Source: Anaerolineaceae bacterium (GTDB taxonomy: Bacteria > Chloroflexota > Anaerolineae > Anaerolineales > Anaerolineaceae). Taken from it: a stretch of 37,286 nucleotides of DNA. How positions within the stretch are numbered: position 1 is the first letter of the stretch; every line of letters begins with the position of its first letter. Shown here piece after piece: positions 24,087 through 31,994 of this stretch. Position numbers and translations under genes: made by a program. The notes under the pieces were generated by a model. The model was given only the letters and a program-made list of their open reading frames with translations, was not told the DNA's origin and searched no databases. The stretch lies in assembly GCA_011620555.1 (NCBI GenBank), contig WOYY01000093.1, forward strand, positions 1 through 37,286. Direction: 5' to 3'.

Positions 24087-26234
24087 ATGCTCATGGACCT
24101 GATCAAAACCATCGCCGACCAATTAAGCCTGCCAGCCGGCAAGGTTAAGAACACCATCGAACTCCTGGACCAGGGCAACACCATCCCCTTCATCGCCCGC
24201 TACCGCAAAGAGGTCACCGGGACCCTGGATGAGGAGCAGATCCGCAACATCAACGAGGCCTGGGAACGACTCAAGAGCCTGGAAGAGCGCCGCGGGGTCA
24301 TCCTGCAGAGCATCGCCGAACAAGGCAACCTCACCGATGGCCTGGAACAAGCCATCCACGCTGCCGCAACCCTGACCGCCCTGGAGGATCTCTACCTGCC
24401 CTACCGGCCCAAACGCCGGACCCGGGCGATGATCGCCCGCGAAAAGGGGCTGGAACCCCTGGCGCAGTTGATCCTCAATCAGGAAATCACCAAGCAAAGC
24501 CTCGAAACGATCGTCAAGCCCTATCTCTCGGATGAGGTGGCCACGCTTGAAGAAGCCCTCTCCGGCGCAAAGGACATCGTCGCGGAAACGATCAGCGACA
24601 ACGCCCTGGTCCGCCAGCTCACCCGTGAAAAAGGGTTGCAGTTCGGCAAGATCTCAGCTGAAAAGATTGCGGACGCCAAAGACGAGCGAGGCGTCTTCCA
24701 GATCTATTACCAGTTTGAATGCGCCCTGAAATACCTGAGACCGCATCAGGTCCTGGCGCTCAACCGGGGAGAAAGCGAAAAAATCCTGCGGGTCAGGGTC
24801 GCCATCAACGAGCGCGATTGGCGGACGGCCATCCGCACCCAGTTTTCCCCGGACCGTAGATCCATCTTCTTTGACGCGCTCAACGAAGCCACCGATGACG
24901 GCGCCAACCGCCTCCTGCTGCCCTCCATTGAGCGGGATATCCGCAATGCACTGACCGAAAGCGCCGAAGCTCATGCCATCAAGCTCTTTGCCCTAAACCT
25001 GAAAGCGCTTCTGACCCAGCCGCCTCTTGCCGATCAGGTTGTCCTCGCAATCGACCCCGGCTTCCGCACCGGCAGCAAAATCGCCGTGATGGATGAAACC
25101 GGGAAAGTCCTGGAAACCGGAACGATTTATCCTCATCCCCCTCAAAACCAAAAGGATCAATCCAAGCAGATCCTCAAGGCTCTGATCGCCAAATACCATG
25201 TCACCCTGCTGGTGATCGGCAACGGCACCGCCTCCCGCGAGACGGAAATGCTGGCCGCCGAGATCACCCAGGAGCATCCGGGATTGCACTATCTGATCAC
25301 CAGCGAAGCCGGCGCCAGCGTTTACAGCGCCAGCAAATTGGCTCGCAAGGAATTCCCCGATCTGGATGTCTCGATCCGCGGGGCGGTGTCCATCGGCCGG
25401 CGAGTGCAGGACCCGCTGGCGGAGCTGGTCAAAATCGATCCCAAATCGATCGGCGTTGGGCTTTACCAGCACGATATCAACCAGACCAACCTGGCGGGCG
25501 CCCTGGATCAGGTCGTTGAAACGGTGGTCAATTCGGTCGGCGTGGAACTGAACACCGCTTCCAGCGCACTGCTGACCCATATCGCCGGGATCGGCCCCAG
25601 CCTGGCGGACAAGATTGTCCAATATCGGGAAGAAAACGGCCCCTTCCCCTCCCGCCGGGAGGTCACCGCAGTCCCGGGCATGGGGCCGAAGTCCTATGAA
25701 CAGGCCGCCGGCTTCCTCCGCATCCGGGAGGGTGAAAATCCGCTCGATTCCACCGCCATCCACCCGGAAAGCTACGCCGTTGCAAAGCAAGTTCTGGATA
25801 GGCTCAACCTGCCTGAGGCTGCCAGCAGTTCGGAAAGGGTCAGGATTGTGGATCAATTCATCGAGACCACCGACCTGAAGGCCCTCGCAAAGGACTTAAA
25901 TACGGGCCTGCCCACGCTGGAAGACATTTTGAAGGAAATTGCCCGGCCCGGCCGGGACCCGCGGGAAGATCTTCCCAAACCCATCCTGCGGGTGGATGTC
26001 CTGAAAATGGATGACCTGGCGCCTGGGATGCAATTAAAAGGTACAATCCGAAATGTGGTTGACTTTGGCGCATTCGTGGATATCGGCGTCAAAACAGATG
26101 GGTTACTTCACCGCTCACAAATACCTCAACACGCTCACTTGCAGGTCGGCGACATCGTTGATGTCCTTATTCAATCCATTGACAAGGATCGAAATCGGAT
26201 CGCCCTGGAGATGAAAGAAAGCAGCCATCCATGA
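24087..26234 (+). CDS. Tex-like RNA-binding transcription accessory protein
   Basis: A 715-residue multidomain nucleic-acid-binding protein. Order: Tex N-terminal helical region (about 1-190), central region, YqgF/RuvX-like RNase H fold (about 320-450; VLAIDPGFRTGSKIAV), double helix-hairpin-helix (about 490-560; IAGIGPSLADKIVQYREENGPF and AVPGMGPKSY) and a C-terminal S1 domain (about 640-712; GTIRNVVDFGAFVDIGVKTDGLLH). Tex proteins associate with RNA and elongating polymerase; the precise role differs between species. Start is ambiguous: ATG 24087 or ATG 24093, neither with a clear Shine-Dalgarno. A TACAAT at 24037-24042 may be its -10. It overlaps the following ABC transporter gene by 4 bases, which couples their translation. 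Confidence 0.94.
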   Translation: MLMDLIKTIADQLSLPAGKVKNTIELLDQGNTIPFIARYRKEVTGTLDEEQIRNINEAWERLKSLEERRGVILQSIAEQGNLTDGLEQAIHAAATLTALEDLYLPYRPKRRTRAMIAREKGLEPLAQLILNQEITKQSLETIVKPYLSDEVATLEEALSGAKDIVAETISDNALVRQLTREKGLQFGKISAEKIADAKDERGVFQIYYQFECALKYLRPHQVLALNRGESEKILRVRVAINERDWRTAIRTQFSPDRRSIFFDALNEATDDGANRLLLPSIERDIRNALTESAEAHAIKLFALNLKALLTQPPLADQVVLAIDPGFRTGSKIAVMDETGKVLETGTIYPHPPQNQKDQSKQILKALIAKYHVTLLVIGNGTASRETEMLAAEITQEHPGLHYLITSEAGASVYSASKLARKEFPDLDVSIRGAVSIGRRVQDPLAELVKIDPKSIGVGLYQHDINQTNLAGALDQVVETVVNSVGVELNTASSALLTHIAGIGPSLADKIVQYREENGPFPSRREVTAVPGMGPKSYEQAAGFLRIREGENPLDSTAIHPESYAVAKQVLDRLNLPEAASSSERVRIVDQFIETTDLKALAKDLNTGLPTLEDILKEIARPGRDPREDLPKPILRVDVLKMDDLAPGMQLKGTIRNVVDFGAFVDIGVKTDGLLHRSQIPQHAHLQVGDIVDVLIQSIDKDRNRIALEMKESSHP

Positions 26235-28000
26235 CAGCACAGACGGCAGAGAGCATCTCTGAATTCAGTTTTAAAACCAAATACGAAACCAATCGCAAAT
26301 CCCCCGGAACCTGGATCTTCTCCCACGCAATCCATCAATGGCCCTGGATCCTCATGGCGTTAATCGGCGCGATCGGAAATGCCGCCCTCGCCAGCGTGGT
26401 GCCGATCTATATCGGCAGGGCCTTCAACGAGATCATCAAAGACACCCCCTCGCTGGCCGTTCTTGGCAACTACGCGGTGATCATTGGCCTTTCCCAAGTC
26501 CTCAGGGGTTTCCTGCAATTCACCCGCAATTTTGGTTTTGAGATCATCGCTCAAAAAATGGAGAAAAACGTCCGGGAGGAGCTTTATGTCAACCTCCTGG
26601 GCAAGAGCATGACCTTCCACAACCTCCAATCGGTCGGTGATCTGATGGCCCGCGCCACCAATGATGTCCGCGAGGTCAATTATATGTTCAGCCCCGGCTT
26701 CAACCTGGTGATCGGCTCTTTGAACTTCCTGTTCATCCCCCTCCTGATCGGGCCAACCTACCACCCGACGCTGATCATCACGCCCGCAGTGTTCATCGTC
26801 CTCTACGCCTTGGCCCTCTGGCATTATCTGACCGTCCTCAACCCCGTCACCAATCAGGTTCGCCAGAGTTTCGGCGATCTCAACAGCCGGCTGGCGGAAG
26901 CGATTGACGGCGTGGAGATCGTCAAAGGTTCAGCCCAGGAAGATTCGGAAATTGAATTGTTCAGCGACAACGCCGTCGCCTATCGCGATGCCTCCGTCCG
27001 CCAGGGCGATATTGAAAGCCGCTTCCTGCCCATGCTCCTGCTCGGCATCACCATGGCGGCCGGCCTGGGTCAGGCCCTGCTGCTCCTCCAGCAAGGAGCG
27101 CTCAACATCGGGGATGTCATCTCCTATTTCGGCATCCTGTCTCTGCTCGGTTTCCCAACGAACACCTCGCTGTTTGCTTATTCCCAGATCTCATTGGGAT
27201 TTGCCGGCGCCCGGCGGATTCTCCAATTGATGAACACGGAAAATAAACTCGATCAGAACGTCCGGGGTTATGCCAAGCCGATCACAGGCGAGATCGCCTT
27301 TGAAAACGTTTCATTTGGCTATGACGACGAAGAAACCAGTCTGACCAATATCAATATCAAGATCCATCCGGGTGAAACCATCGCCATTGTGGGACAGACT
27401 GGCTCCGGCAAAACCACCCTGGTCAAATTGATCAACCGAACTTTCGACGTCCGCAGCGGGACAGTTAAAGTGGATGGTGTGGATGTGCGGGATTGGTATC
27501 TGGAAGCCCTCCGCAGCCAGATTTCGATCATCGAACAGGATATTTTTCTCTTTTCACGCTCAATCGCCGAAAATATTGCCTTTGGTAAACCGGAAGCGAC
27601 AATGGACGAGATCATCCAGGCAGCCAAAGAAGCCCAGGCCGATGAATTCATCATGAGCTTTGAAAAGGGCTACGACACGATCATCGGCGAACGCGGCGCC
27701 ACGCTGTCGGGCGGTCAGCGCCAGCGTCTGGCTCTGGCGCGGGCCTTCCTGACCTCCCCCCGCATCCTCATTCTGGACGATTCCACCAGCGCAATTGACA
27801 GTGAAACCGAGGATAAGATCCAGCAGGCCATTTTCCGGGCGGCGGAGGGCCGAACAACCCTCATCATCACTCACAGGCTGTCACAGATCCGCTGGGCAAA
27901 CCAGATTGTCGTCATGCGAAAGGGCAAGATCGCCGCGACTGGGACCCACGAAGAACTCATGCAGTCATCCCCCTCCTACCAACGAATATTCAGCGAGTAA
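26231..28000 (+). CDS. heterodimeric ABC exporter, subunit with non-canonical Walker B
   Basis: A 589-residue exporter half: a six-helix type IV transmembrane domain (about 35-330) and an ATP-binding domain (about 355-589). Walker A is GQTGSGKTTL, the signature is LSGGQRQRLALARAF, and the H-loop is ITHRLSQI. Walker B reads ILILDDSTSAID, with Asp where the catalytic Glu is expected. It therefore contributes a degenerate ATP site and a good signature motif to its partner. The next gene starts 2 bases after its stop and has the reciprocal pattern, so they form one asymmetric transporter of the TM287/288 or BmrCD type. The substrate (drug, lipid or peptide) is unknown. Confidence 0.92.
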   Translation: MTAQTAESISEFSFKTKYETNRKSPGTWIFSHAIHQWPWILMALIGAIGNAALASVVPIYIGRAFNEIIKDTPSLAVLGNYAVIIGLSQVLRGFLQFTRNFGFEIIAQKMEKNVREELYVNLLGKSMTFHNLQSVGDLMARATNDVREVNYMFSPGFNLVIGSLNFLFIPLLIGPTYHPTLIITPAVFIVLYALALWHYLTVLNPVTNQVRQSFGDLNSRLAEAIDGVEIVKGSAQEDSEIELFSDNAVAYRDASVRQGDIESRFLPMLLLGITMAAGLGQALLLLQQGALNIGDVISYFGILSLLGFPTNTSLFAYSQISLGFAGARRILQLMNTENKLDQNVRGYAKPITGEIAFENVSFGYDDEETSLTNINIKIHPGETIAIVGQTGSGKTTLVKLINRTFDVRSGTVKVDGVDVRDWYLEALRSQISIIEQDIFLFSRSIAENIAFGKPEATMDEIIQAAKEAQADEFIMSFEKGYDTIIGERGATLSGGQRQRLALARAFLTSPRILILDDSTSAIDSETEDKIQQAIFRAAEGRTTLIITHRLSQIRWANQIVVMRKGKIAATGTHEELMQSSPSYQRIFSE

Positions 28001-28002
28001 TT

Positions 28003-29820
28003 ATGGGCTTCTTTTCAGGCTTAAACGCAGAACAATATGACCGGCAATATTCCGATAAAAAGCTCTTTAGCAGAATTGTCGATTATTTCAAGACTCAATC
28101 CAATAAGTTGGTGGTAATCGCCATCGCGGTCGTTATCCGCGCGATCATTGAGGCGGCCATGCCCGTCATCGTCGCCCGGGGTTTGGATCAGGTCACTGGA
28201 CAAATCATCACCACCCGGTTCATCCTGACCTTATCCGGGATCGTCCTGGCCCTGGGCATCCTCAGCTGGCTCGCGAACCTGCTTTTGCGGCGCAACTCTG
28301 CGCGCACGATTGCGGAGATCATCCGCCAGCTCTCCACGGACGCCTTCAAGGCTTCTGTCCGGCAGGACCTCTCCTTCCATGATAATTTCTCCTCCGGCAA
28401 GATCGTTTCACGGATCACCTCTGATACCCGTGAATTCGGCCAGCTGGTCACCCTCACCACCGACGTCCTGATGCAGCTGATCAGCTCGATCATCTTGGCC
28501 GTGATCCTGCTGCAAACCGAATGGCGGCTGGCTGTTGCCATCTTCCTCGTGGTCCCAATCCTTTTTTTGCTGGTTATGCGGTATCGCCATACCGCCCGCA
28601 AGGTGACCCGCGAGGGGATGCGCGCCATGGCCAATGTCAACTCCACGATCAAGGAAACCGTCAGCGGGATTGCCATCGCCAAGAACTTCCGTCAGGAAGA
28701 GTCGATCTACAACGAGTTCGCAGATGCAAACCAGACCTCATACAAGGTCAATATCCGGCGGGGCCTCATCCTCTCCATTGTCTTCCCCCTCCTCCGCACC
28801 GTCACCGGGATTGCGACGGCCTTGATGGTCTACTTTGGCGCAATGACTGTGCTGCAGGGCCTGGTCTCCGCCGGCGCCTGGTATCTTTTCCTTTCCACGC
28901 TCGACAAGTTCTTTTACCCGGTGATGAGCCTCTCATCTTTCTGGACCCAGGTGCAGACCGGCCTCTCCGCGGCTGAGAGGATTTTCGCTCTGATCGATGC
29001 CAAACATTCCGTCCAGCAGATTGAAGATATCAAACCGGACCGATTGCTGGGCCGGATTGACATGAACCACGTGAACTTCAATTACACGCCGGACGAACCC
29101 ATCCTGACAGACTTCTCCCTGCATATCCAGCCCGGTGAGACCCTGGCGCTGGTGGGGCATACCGGCGCCGGGAAAACTTCCATCGGCCGGCTGATCACCC
29201 GTTTCTACGAATTTCAAGAGGGCGAGATCCTGATCGACGGCATAGATATCCGCCGCTTCAATCTGGTCGCCCTGCGCCGCCAGATGGGGATCGTTTCCCA
29301 GGTGCCCTTCCTTTTCTCAGGGACCGTGGAAGAGAACATCAATTACGGTTGCCCCAGCTGCGGCTCAAACGAGGTCCTGCGGATCGCGCGCCAGATCGGC
29401 GATGGCGAATGGCTGGAAACTCTGCCCAACGGCCTGGATACCCAGGTCGGCGAACGCGGTGCGCAGCTCTCCATGGGGCAGCGCCAACTGGTTGCCCTGA
29501 TGCGGGTGCTGATCCAAAAACCTTCGATCTTTATCCTCGATGAGGCCACGGCCAGCATTGACCCTTTCACCGAGACCCAGATCCAGACCGCCCTGGACCT
29601 GATCCTCTCGGAGACCACCAGCATCCTGATCGCCCACCGGCTCTCGACCGTCAAGTCCGCCGACCGCATTCTGGTCATGCGCCAGGGCGAGATCATCGAA
29701 GAAGGCAGCCATCAGGAATTGATGACCCAGGGGCAGCATTACGCCGAACTGTATAACACCTACTTCCGGCATCAATCCCTGGAATACGTGGAAGAATCCA
29801 GAAAATACGTCAGGAAATAA
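28003..29820 (+). CDS. heterodimeric ABC exporter, catalytic subunit
   Basis: A 605-residue exporter half with transmembrane domain (about 25-330) and ATP-binding domain (about 345-595). Walker A is GHTGAGKTSI, Walker B is IFILDEATASID with the catalytic Glu intact, the H-loop is IAHRLSTV. The signature reads LSMGQRQLVALMRVL, a degenerate form of LSGGQ. The catalytic site of the pair is this Walker A/B with the partner's LSGGQ; the other site is degenerate on both sides. An unusual YGCPSCGSN segment sits after the Q-loop where most exporters have a charged YGKPDA-like stretch. The gene ends at a strong terminator, so the Tex-ABC-ABC unit stops here. Confidence 0.92.
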   Translation: MGFFSGLNAEQYDRQYSDKKLFSRIVDYFKTQSNKLVVIAIAVVIRAIIEAAMPVIVARGLDQVTGQIITTRFILTLSGIVLALGILSWLANLLLRRNSARTIAEIIRQLSTDAFKASVRQDLSFHDNFSSGKIVSRITSDTREFGQLVTLTTDVLMQLISSIILAVILLQTEWRLAVAIFLVVPILFLLVMRYRHTARKVTREGMRAMANVNSTIKETVSGIAIAKNFRQEESIYNEFADANQTSYKVNIRRGLILSIVFPLLRTVTGIATALMVYFGAMTVLQGLVSAGAWYLFLSTLDKFFYPVMSLSSFWTQVQTGLSAAERIFALIDAKHSVQQIEDIKPDRLLGRIDMNHVNFNYTPDEPILTDFSLHIQPGETLALVGHTGAGKTSIGRLITRFYEFQEGEILIDGIDIRRFNLVALRRQMGIVSQVPFLFSGTVEENINYGCPSCGSNEVLRIARQIGDGEWLETLPNGLDTQVGERGAQLSMGQRQLVALMRVLIQKPSIFILDEATASIDPFTETQIQTALDLILSETTSILIAHRLSTVKSADRILVMRQGEIIEEGSHQELMTQGQHYAELYNTYFRHQSLEYVEESRKYVRK

Positions 29821-29836
29821 GCTTCTCCCCCAGGGA

Positions 29837-29872
29837 GAACAAAAAAGCGCTCGAATAAGCGCTTTTTTGTTC
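29837..29872. terminator. bidirectional terminator after the ABC exporter genes
   Basis: A perfect 15-bp stem (29837-29851 with 29858-29872), core AAAAAAGCGCT, has a 6-base loop. It gives a six-T run on both strands and separates the convergent ABC and fatty-acid hydroxylase genes. Confidence 0.92.
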
Positions 29873-29887
29873 CTCTATCGCCCGGCG

Positions 29888-30523
29888 TCATTTCCCCGCC
29901 GGCATAGTCTTGAACACATAGTCCCAGAGCGGGTTCGAGACGCCGAAGCGTTGATCCGGCGTCTGGAAGTGATGATGCATGTGGTTGCGCCGGACCATCC
30001 TGAAATAGCCCTTTTTGACGGGAAAATGATGAGTCCCATAATGGATCATGTCATAGGCAAGATAGCCCAGCAGGAAACCGGCGAACACCGGCGAAACCCA
30101 ACGGGGGGTCATGAGGACGTAAGTGAAGATGAGCTGGAACAGGCCGTAAAATACCAAAGCCATGGGAATGCTGACAACCGGCGGCATGACCAGACGGCCC
30201 TTATCCCGGGGTTGGGCATGATGCACACCATGCATCAGGAAAGAAAGCCGCTCCTGCCACGCGTTCTTTGGCTTGAAATGAAAAAGGAACCGGTGCAGGG
30301 TGTATTCCGCGAAGGTCCATAAAAACAAGCCCAGCAAAATGCCAAATACCATCGTCAAAGCCGATGCCTGCTGGATGGCAATTCCCCGGTAGATGAAGTA
30401 GGCGACGATCGGCACCCAGATCACCAAAACAGTGATGGGGCTTATATGAGTGAAAAACTCCAAAAAATCGGATTTAAATAAGCGGATGGATTCTTCCTTG
30501 TTTTCAACCTGTACTTGGGCCAT
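29888..30523 (-). CDS. fatty acid hydroxylase / sterol desaturase family membrane protein
   Basis: A 211-residue integral membrane di-iron protein. Four hydrophobic helices occur at about 31-48, 54-75, 112-134 and 140-160. The histidine boxes are EYTLHRFLFH (about 73-82), HGVHHAQP (about 98-105), IHYGTHH (about 160-166) and NHMHHHF (about 180-186). The spacing matches fatty acid 2-hydroxylase-like members. It likely hydroxylates an acyl chain of a membrane lipid and would need oxygen, which is notable in an otherwise anaerobic gene set. GGAGG precedes the ATG. The gene stands alone. The reaction is inferred; a different oxygen-dependent modification is possible. Confidence 0.87.
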   Translation of the reverse strand: MAQVQVENKEESIRLFKSDFLEFFTHISPITVLVIWVPIVAYFIYRGIAIQQASALTMVFGILLGLFLWTFAEYTLHRFLFHFKPKNAWQERLSFLMHGVHHAQPRDKGRLVMPPVVSIPMALVFYGLFQLIFTYVLMTPRWVSPVFAGFLLGYLAYDMIHYGTHHFPVKKGYFRMVRRNHMHHHFQTPDQRFGVSNPLWDYVFKTMPAGK

Positions 30524-30786
30524 TGTATTTCCTCCATAATCCTAACAATAAATTTACTACTTAACTATAACGCAATTTTCCATCGGATGGTTTTGTCTTT
30601 TTGTTAAATTTCCTGTGAAATGGTTAACTGGACTTTAGGATTCCGCCCCAACAGTTGATCAATAGAAGCTCCCCCCTTCCCGGCTAGCCCATAAAGCACT
30701 ACAATGAAATCAATGTTGGTTAATTAGGCGCCACATTGCTGGGCCAGAGTCCGCCTTCCCTACCATCGATTCAAGCGAAGGTAACG

Positions 30787-31308
30787 ATGAATCGCAAACG
30801 AGTTTTGATCTCCGTCTTGTCCGCCGCTGGGCTGATAGGCGCAGCGCTGGGTCTGTACTTCATTTTCAGACCTCAGCCAGCCCAAACCAACCAGGAACGC
30901 AGCGATGAGGCGCTCGCGGAAAAGGCTCTGACGGACTACTTAACTTATCTATCCGAAGGGGACTATCAAGGGGCGGTGGACCTGTATGGCGGGTCCTATG
31001 AAATGCTGCAGGGGTATAACCCCAACGTCGACCCTTCTGACTACGCGGCCCTTCTGGAACACGGCTGCACCTATAACGGCTTTCGCTGCCTCCAACCCCA
31101 AGAAATCACGTATGTTGGAACAAATTCAGCGGGTGAATTTGTTTTTTCCGTTAAATTCCTGGATGAAAACGGCGAGATGCTTGTCATTGGACCCTGTTGC
31201 GGCGGCAACGCAACGGATTCTCCCCCCAGGTCTGAATTCTCGCTCAGGGTGCAGAAGAGCGGGCCTGGCCAATTTAAGGTGCTGGACTTGCCGCCCTATA
31301 CACCTTGA
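30787..31308 (+). CDS. small membrane-anchored protein with four cysteines, unknown
   Basis: A 173-residue protein. I chose ATG 30787 (MNRKRVLISVL), which begins directly before a hydrophobic anchor (about 6-24) and has GAAGGTAA upstream; the frame extends 17 codons further without a better site. The exported part starts with a helical segment (KALTDYLTYLSEGDYQGAVDLY, found as a general pattern in NTF2-like or DUF4878-type exported domains). Four cysteines follow: one pair 8 apart (GCTYNGFRCL) and an adjacent pair in GPCCGG, suggesting disulfides. It ends in LDLPPYTP. I do not recognise the family with confidence. It stands alone between the hydroxylase and the gcv operon. Confidence 0.6.
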   Translation: MNRKRVLISVLSAAGLIGAALGLYFIFRPQPAQTNQERSDEALAEKALTDYLTYLSEGDYQGAVDLYGGSYEMLQGYNPNVDPSDYAALLEHGCTYNGFRCLQPQEITYVGTNSAGEFVFSVKFLDENGEMLVIGPCCGGNATDSPPRSEFSLRVQKSGPGQFKVLDLPPYTP

Positions 31309-31325
31309 CAGCCTGGAACCGCTCA

Positions 31326-31360
31326 AAGCCTCACAGAATTGCCAACCAGGCTTGACTTTT
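31326..31360 (+). terminator. weak candidate terminator after the small Cys protein
   Basis: AAGCCT (31326-31331) pairs with AGGCTT (31348-31353) across a 16-base loop, followed by a T-rich stretch. It overlaps the -35 of the gcv promoter. The stem is short, so this is only a possibility. Confidence 0.2.
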
Positions 31361-31380
31361 ATTTCTGCTGCTTTTAAAAT
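31352..31380 (+). promoter_or_regulatory. promoter of the glycine riboswitch and gcv operon
   Basis: TTGACT at 31352-31357 and TAAAAT at 31375-31380 (each 5 of 6 consensus) are separated by 17 bases. Transcription should begin near 31387, about 15 bases before the riboswitch P1 stem. The 8-bp inverted repeat ATTGCCAA (31338-31345) / TTGGCAAT (31385-31392) brackets it. Confidence 0.78.
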
Positions 31381-31401
31381 TTAATTGGCAATCGTTGGAA
31401 G

Positions 31402-31486
31402 TTAATGGGAAGAGACCGCGCGTTCAAAGCGGCACCGAAGGGGCAAGGCATTCAAGCCGAAACTCTCAGGTAAACAGACCCATTAA
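31402..31486 (+). ncRNA. glycine riboswitch, single aptamer
   Basis: The conserved core of the gcvT/glycine riboswitch is plainly visible: an AGAGACC junction, CACCGAAGGGGCAAG, then CCGAAACTCTCAGGTAAA. P1 is a perfect 8-bp helix, TTAATGGG (31402-31409) with CCCATTAA (31479-31486). P2 is CCGC (31416-31419) with GCGG (31429-31432), and P3 includes GGC (31447-31449) with GCC (31456-31458). Only one aptamer is present. It lies between a good promoter and gcvH-gcvPA-gcvPB, whose products degrade glycine, which is the classical target of this riboswitch. In known examples glycine turns expression on. Confidence 0.95.
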
Positions 31487-31493
31487 ACAGACA

Positions 31494-31594
31494 CCTCTGA
31501 AAAACTGGCTTCTTTTCTTTTATTGAATGGATCCCGCGGGTTGATTGACAGAGGATACGTAAGTTCTTTGTCCAAATTTAACTTTTTAGAGGAG
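31494..31594 (+). promoter_or_regulatory. putative ghost helix and SD-sequestering expression platform
   Basis: CCTCTG (31494-31499) is complementary to CAGAGG (31549-31554), in the place where a second aptamer's P1 would be (a ghost helix). The same strand extended, CCTCTGAAAA (31494-31503), can instead pair over 10 bp (one G-U) with TTTTTAGAGG (31583-31592), which contains the gcvH Shine-Dalgarno (AGAGGAG, 31588-31594). The two pairings exclude each other. No terminator hairpin is visible, so control of translation is the likely mode. The pairings are seen; the switching is inferred. Confidence 0.6.
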
Positions 31595-31601
31595 TAATTG
31601 C

Positions 31602-31994
31602 ATGAACACACCCAAAGGATTGAAATACGCCAAGACAGATGAGTGGGTCAAGCTGGACGGCGATGTCGCCACAATCGGCATCTCCGACTATGCCCAGGAT
31701 CAACTCTCGGACATTGTCTATGTTGAAATTGTTGTCGAAGCTGGCGACAGTGTGAGCAAGGGCGACACCATCGCCACCGTCGAATCTGTCAAAGCCGCCG
31801 CAGATGTGAACTTCCCCGCTGATGGCGAGATCCTCGAAATCAATGAAGCGCTTGCCGAAACCCCGGAAACCCTAAACTCTGACCCCTATGGCGAGGGCTG
31901 GCTGCTCAAGATGAAACTGTCTAATCCTGCTCAGTTGGACGCTCTGATGGATGCAGATGCCTACGAAGCCTACAACGAAAGCCGTGAGGGATAA
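31602..31994 (+). CDS. gcvH: glycine cleavage system H protein
   Basis: A 130-residue lipoyl carrier protein that shuttles the aminomethyl group between the P, T and L proteins. The lipoylated lysine is K64 in TVESVKAAADV. Other H-protein features are the HEWV-like TDEWVKLDGDVATIGISDYAQDQLSDIVYVE opening (residues 12-42, conserved in order) and the NSDPYGEGWLLKM segment. AGGAG lies 7 bases before the ATG and can be hidden by the riboswitch. The TAA overlaps the gcvPA ATG by one base. H protein first in the operon places it directly under riboswitch control. Confidence 0.97.
   Translation: MNTPKGLKYAKTDEWVKLDGDVATIGISDYAQDQLSDIVYVEIVVEAGDSVSKGDTIATVESVKAAADVNFPADGEILEINEALAETPETLNSDPYGEGWLLKMKLSNPAQLDALMDADAYEAYNESREG

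Noticed and set aside
31309-31401. Possible second glycine aptamer upstream of the first
   Set aside because: None of the conserved CCGAAGG or CTCTCAGG core elements occurs here; the region is better explained by the promoter and an inverted repeat.
31533-31540. CCCGCGGG palindrome in the gcv leader
   Set aside because: A perfect 8-base palindrome cannot fold on itself with a proper loop, and no T run follows, so it is not a terminator.
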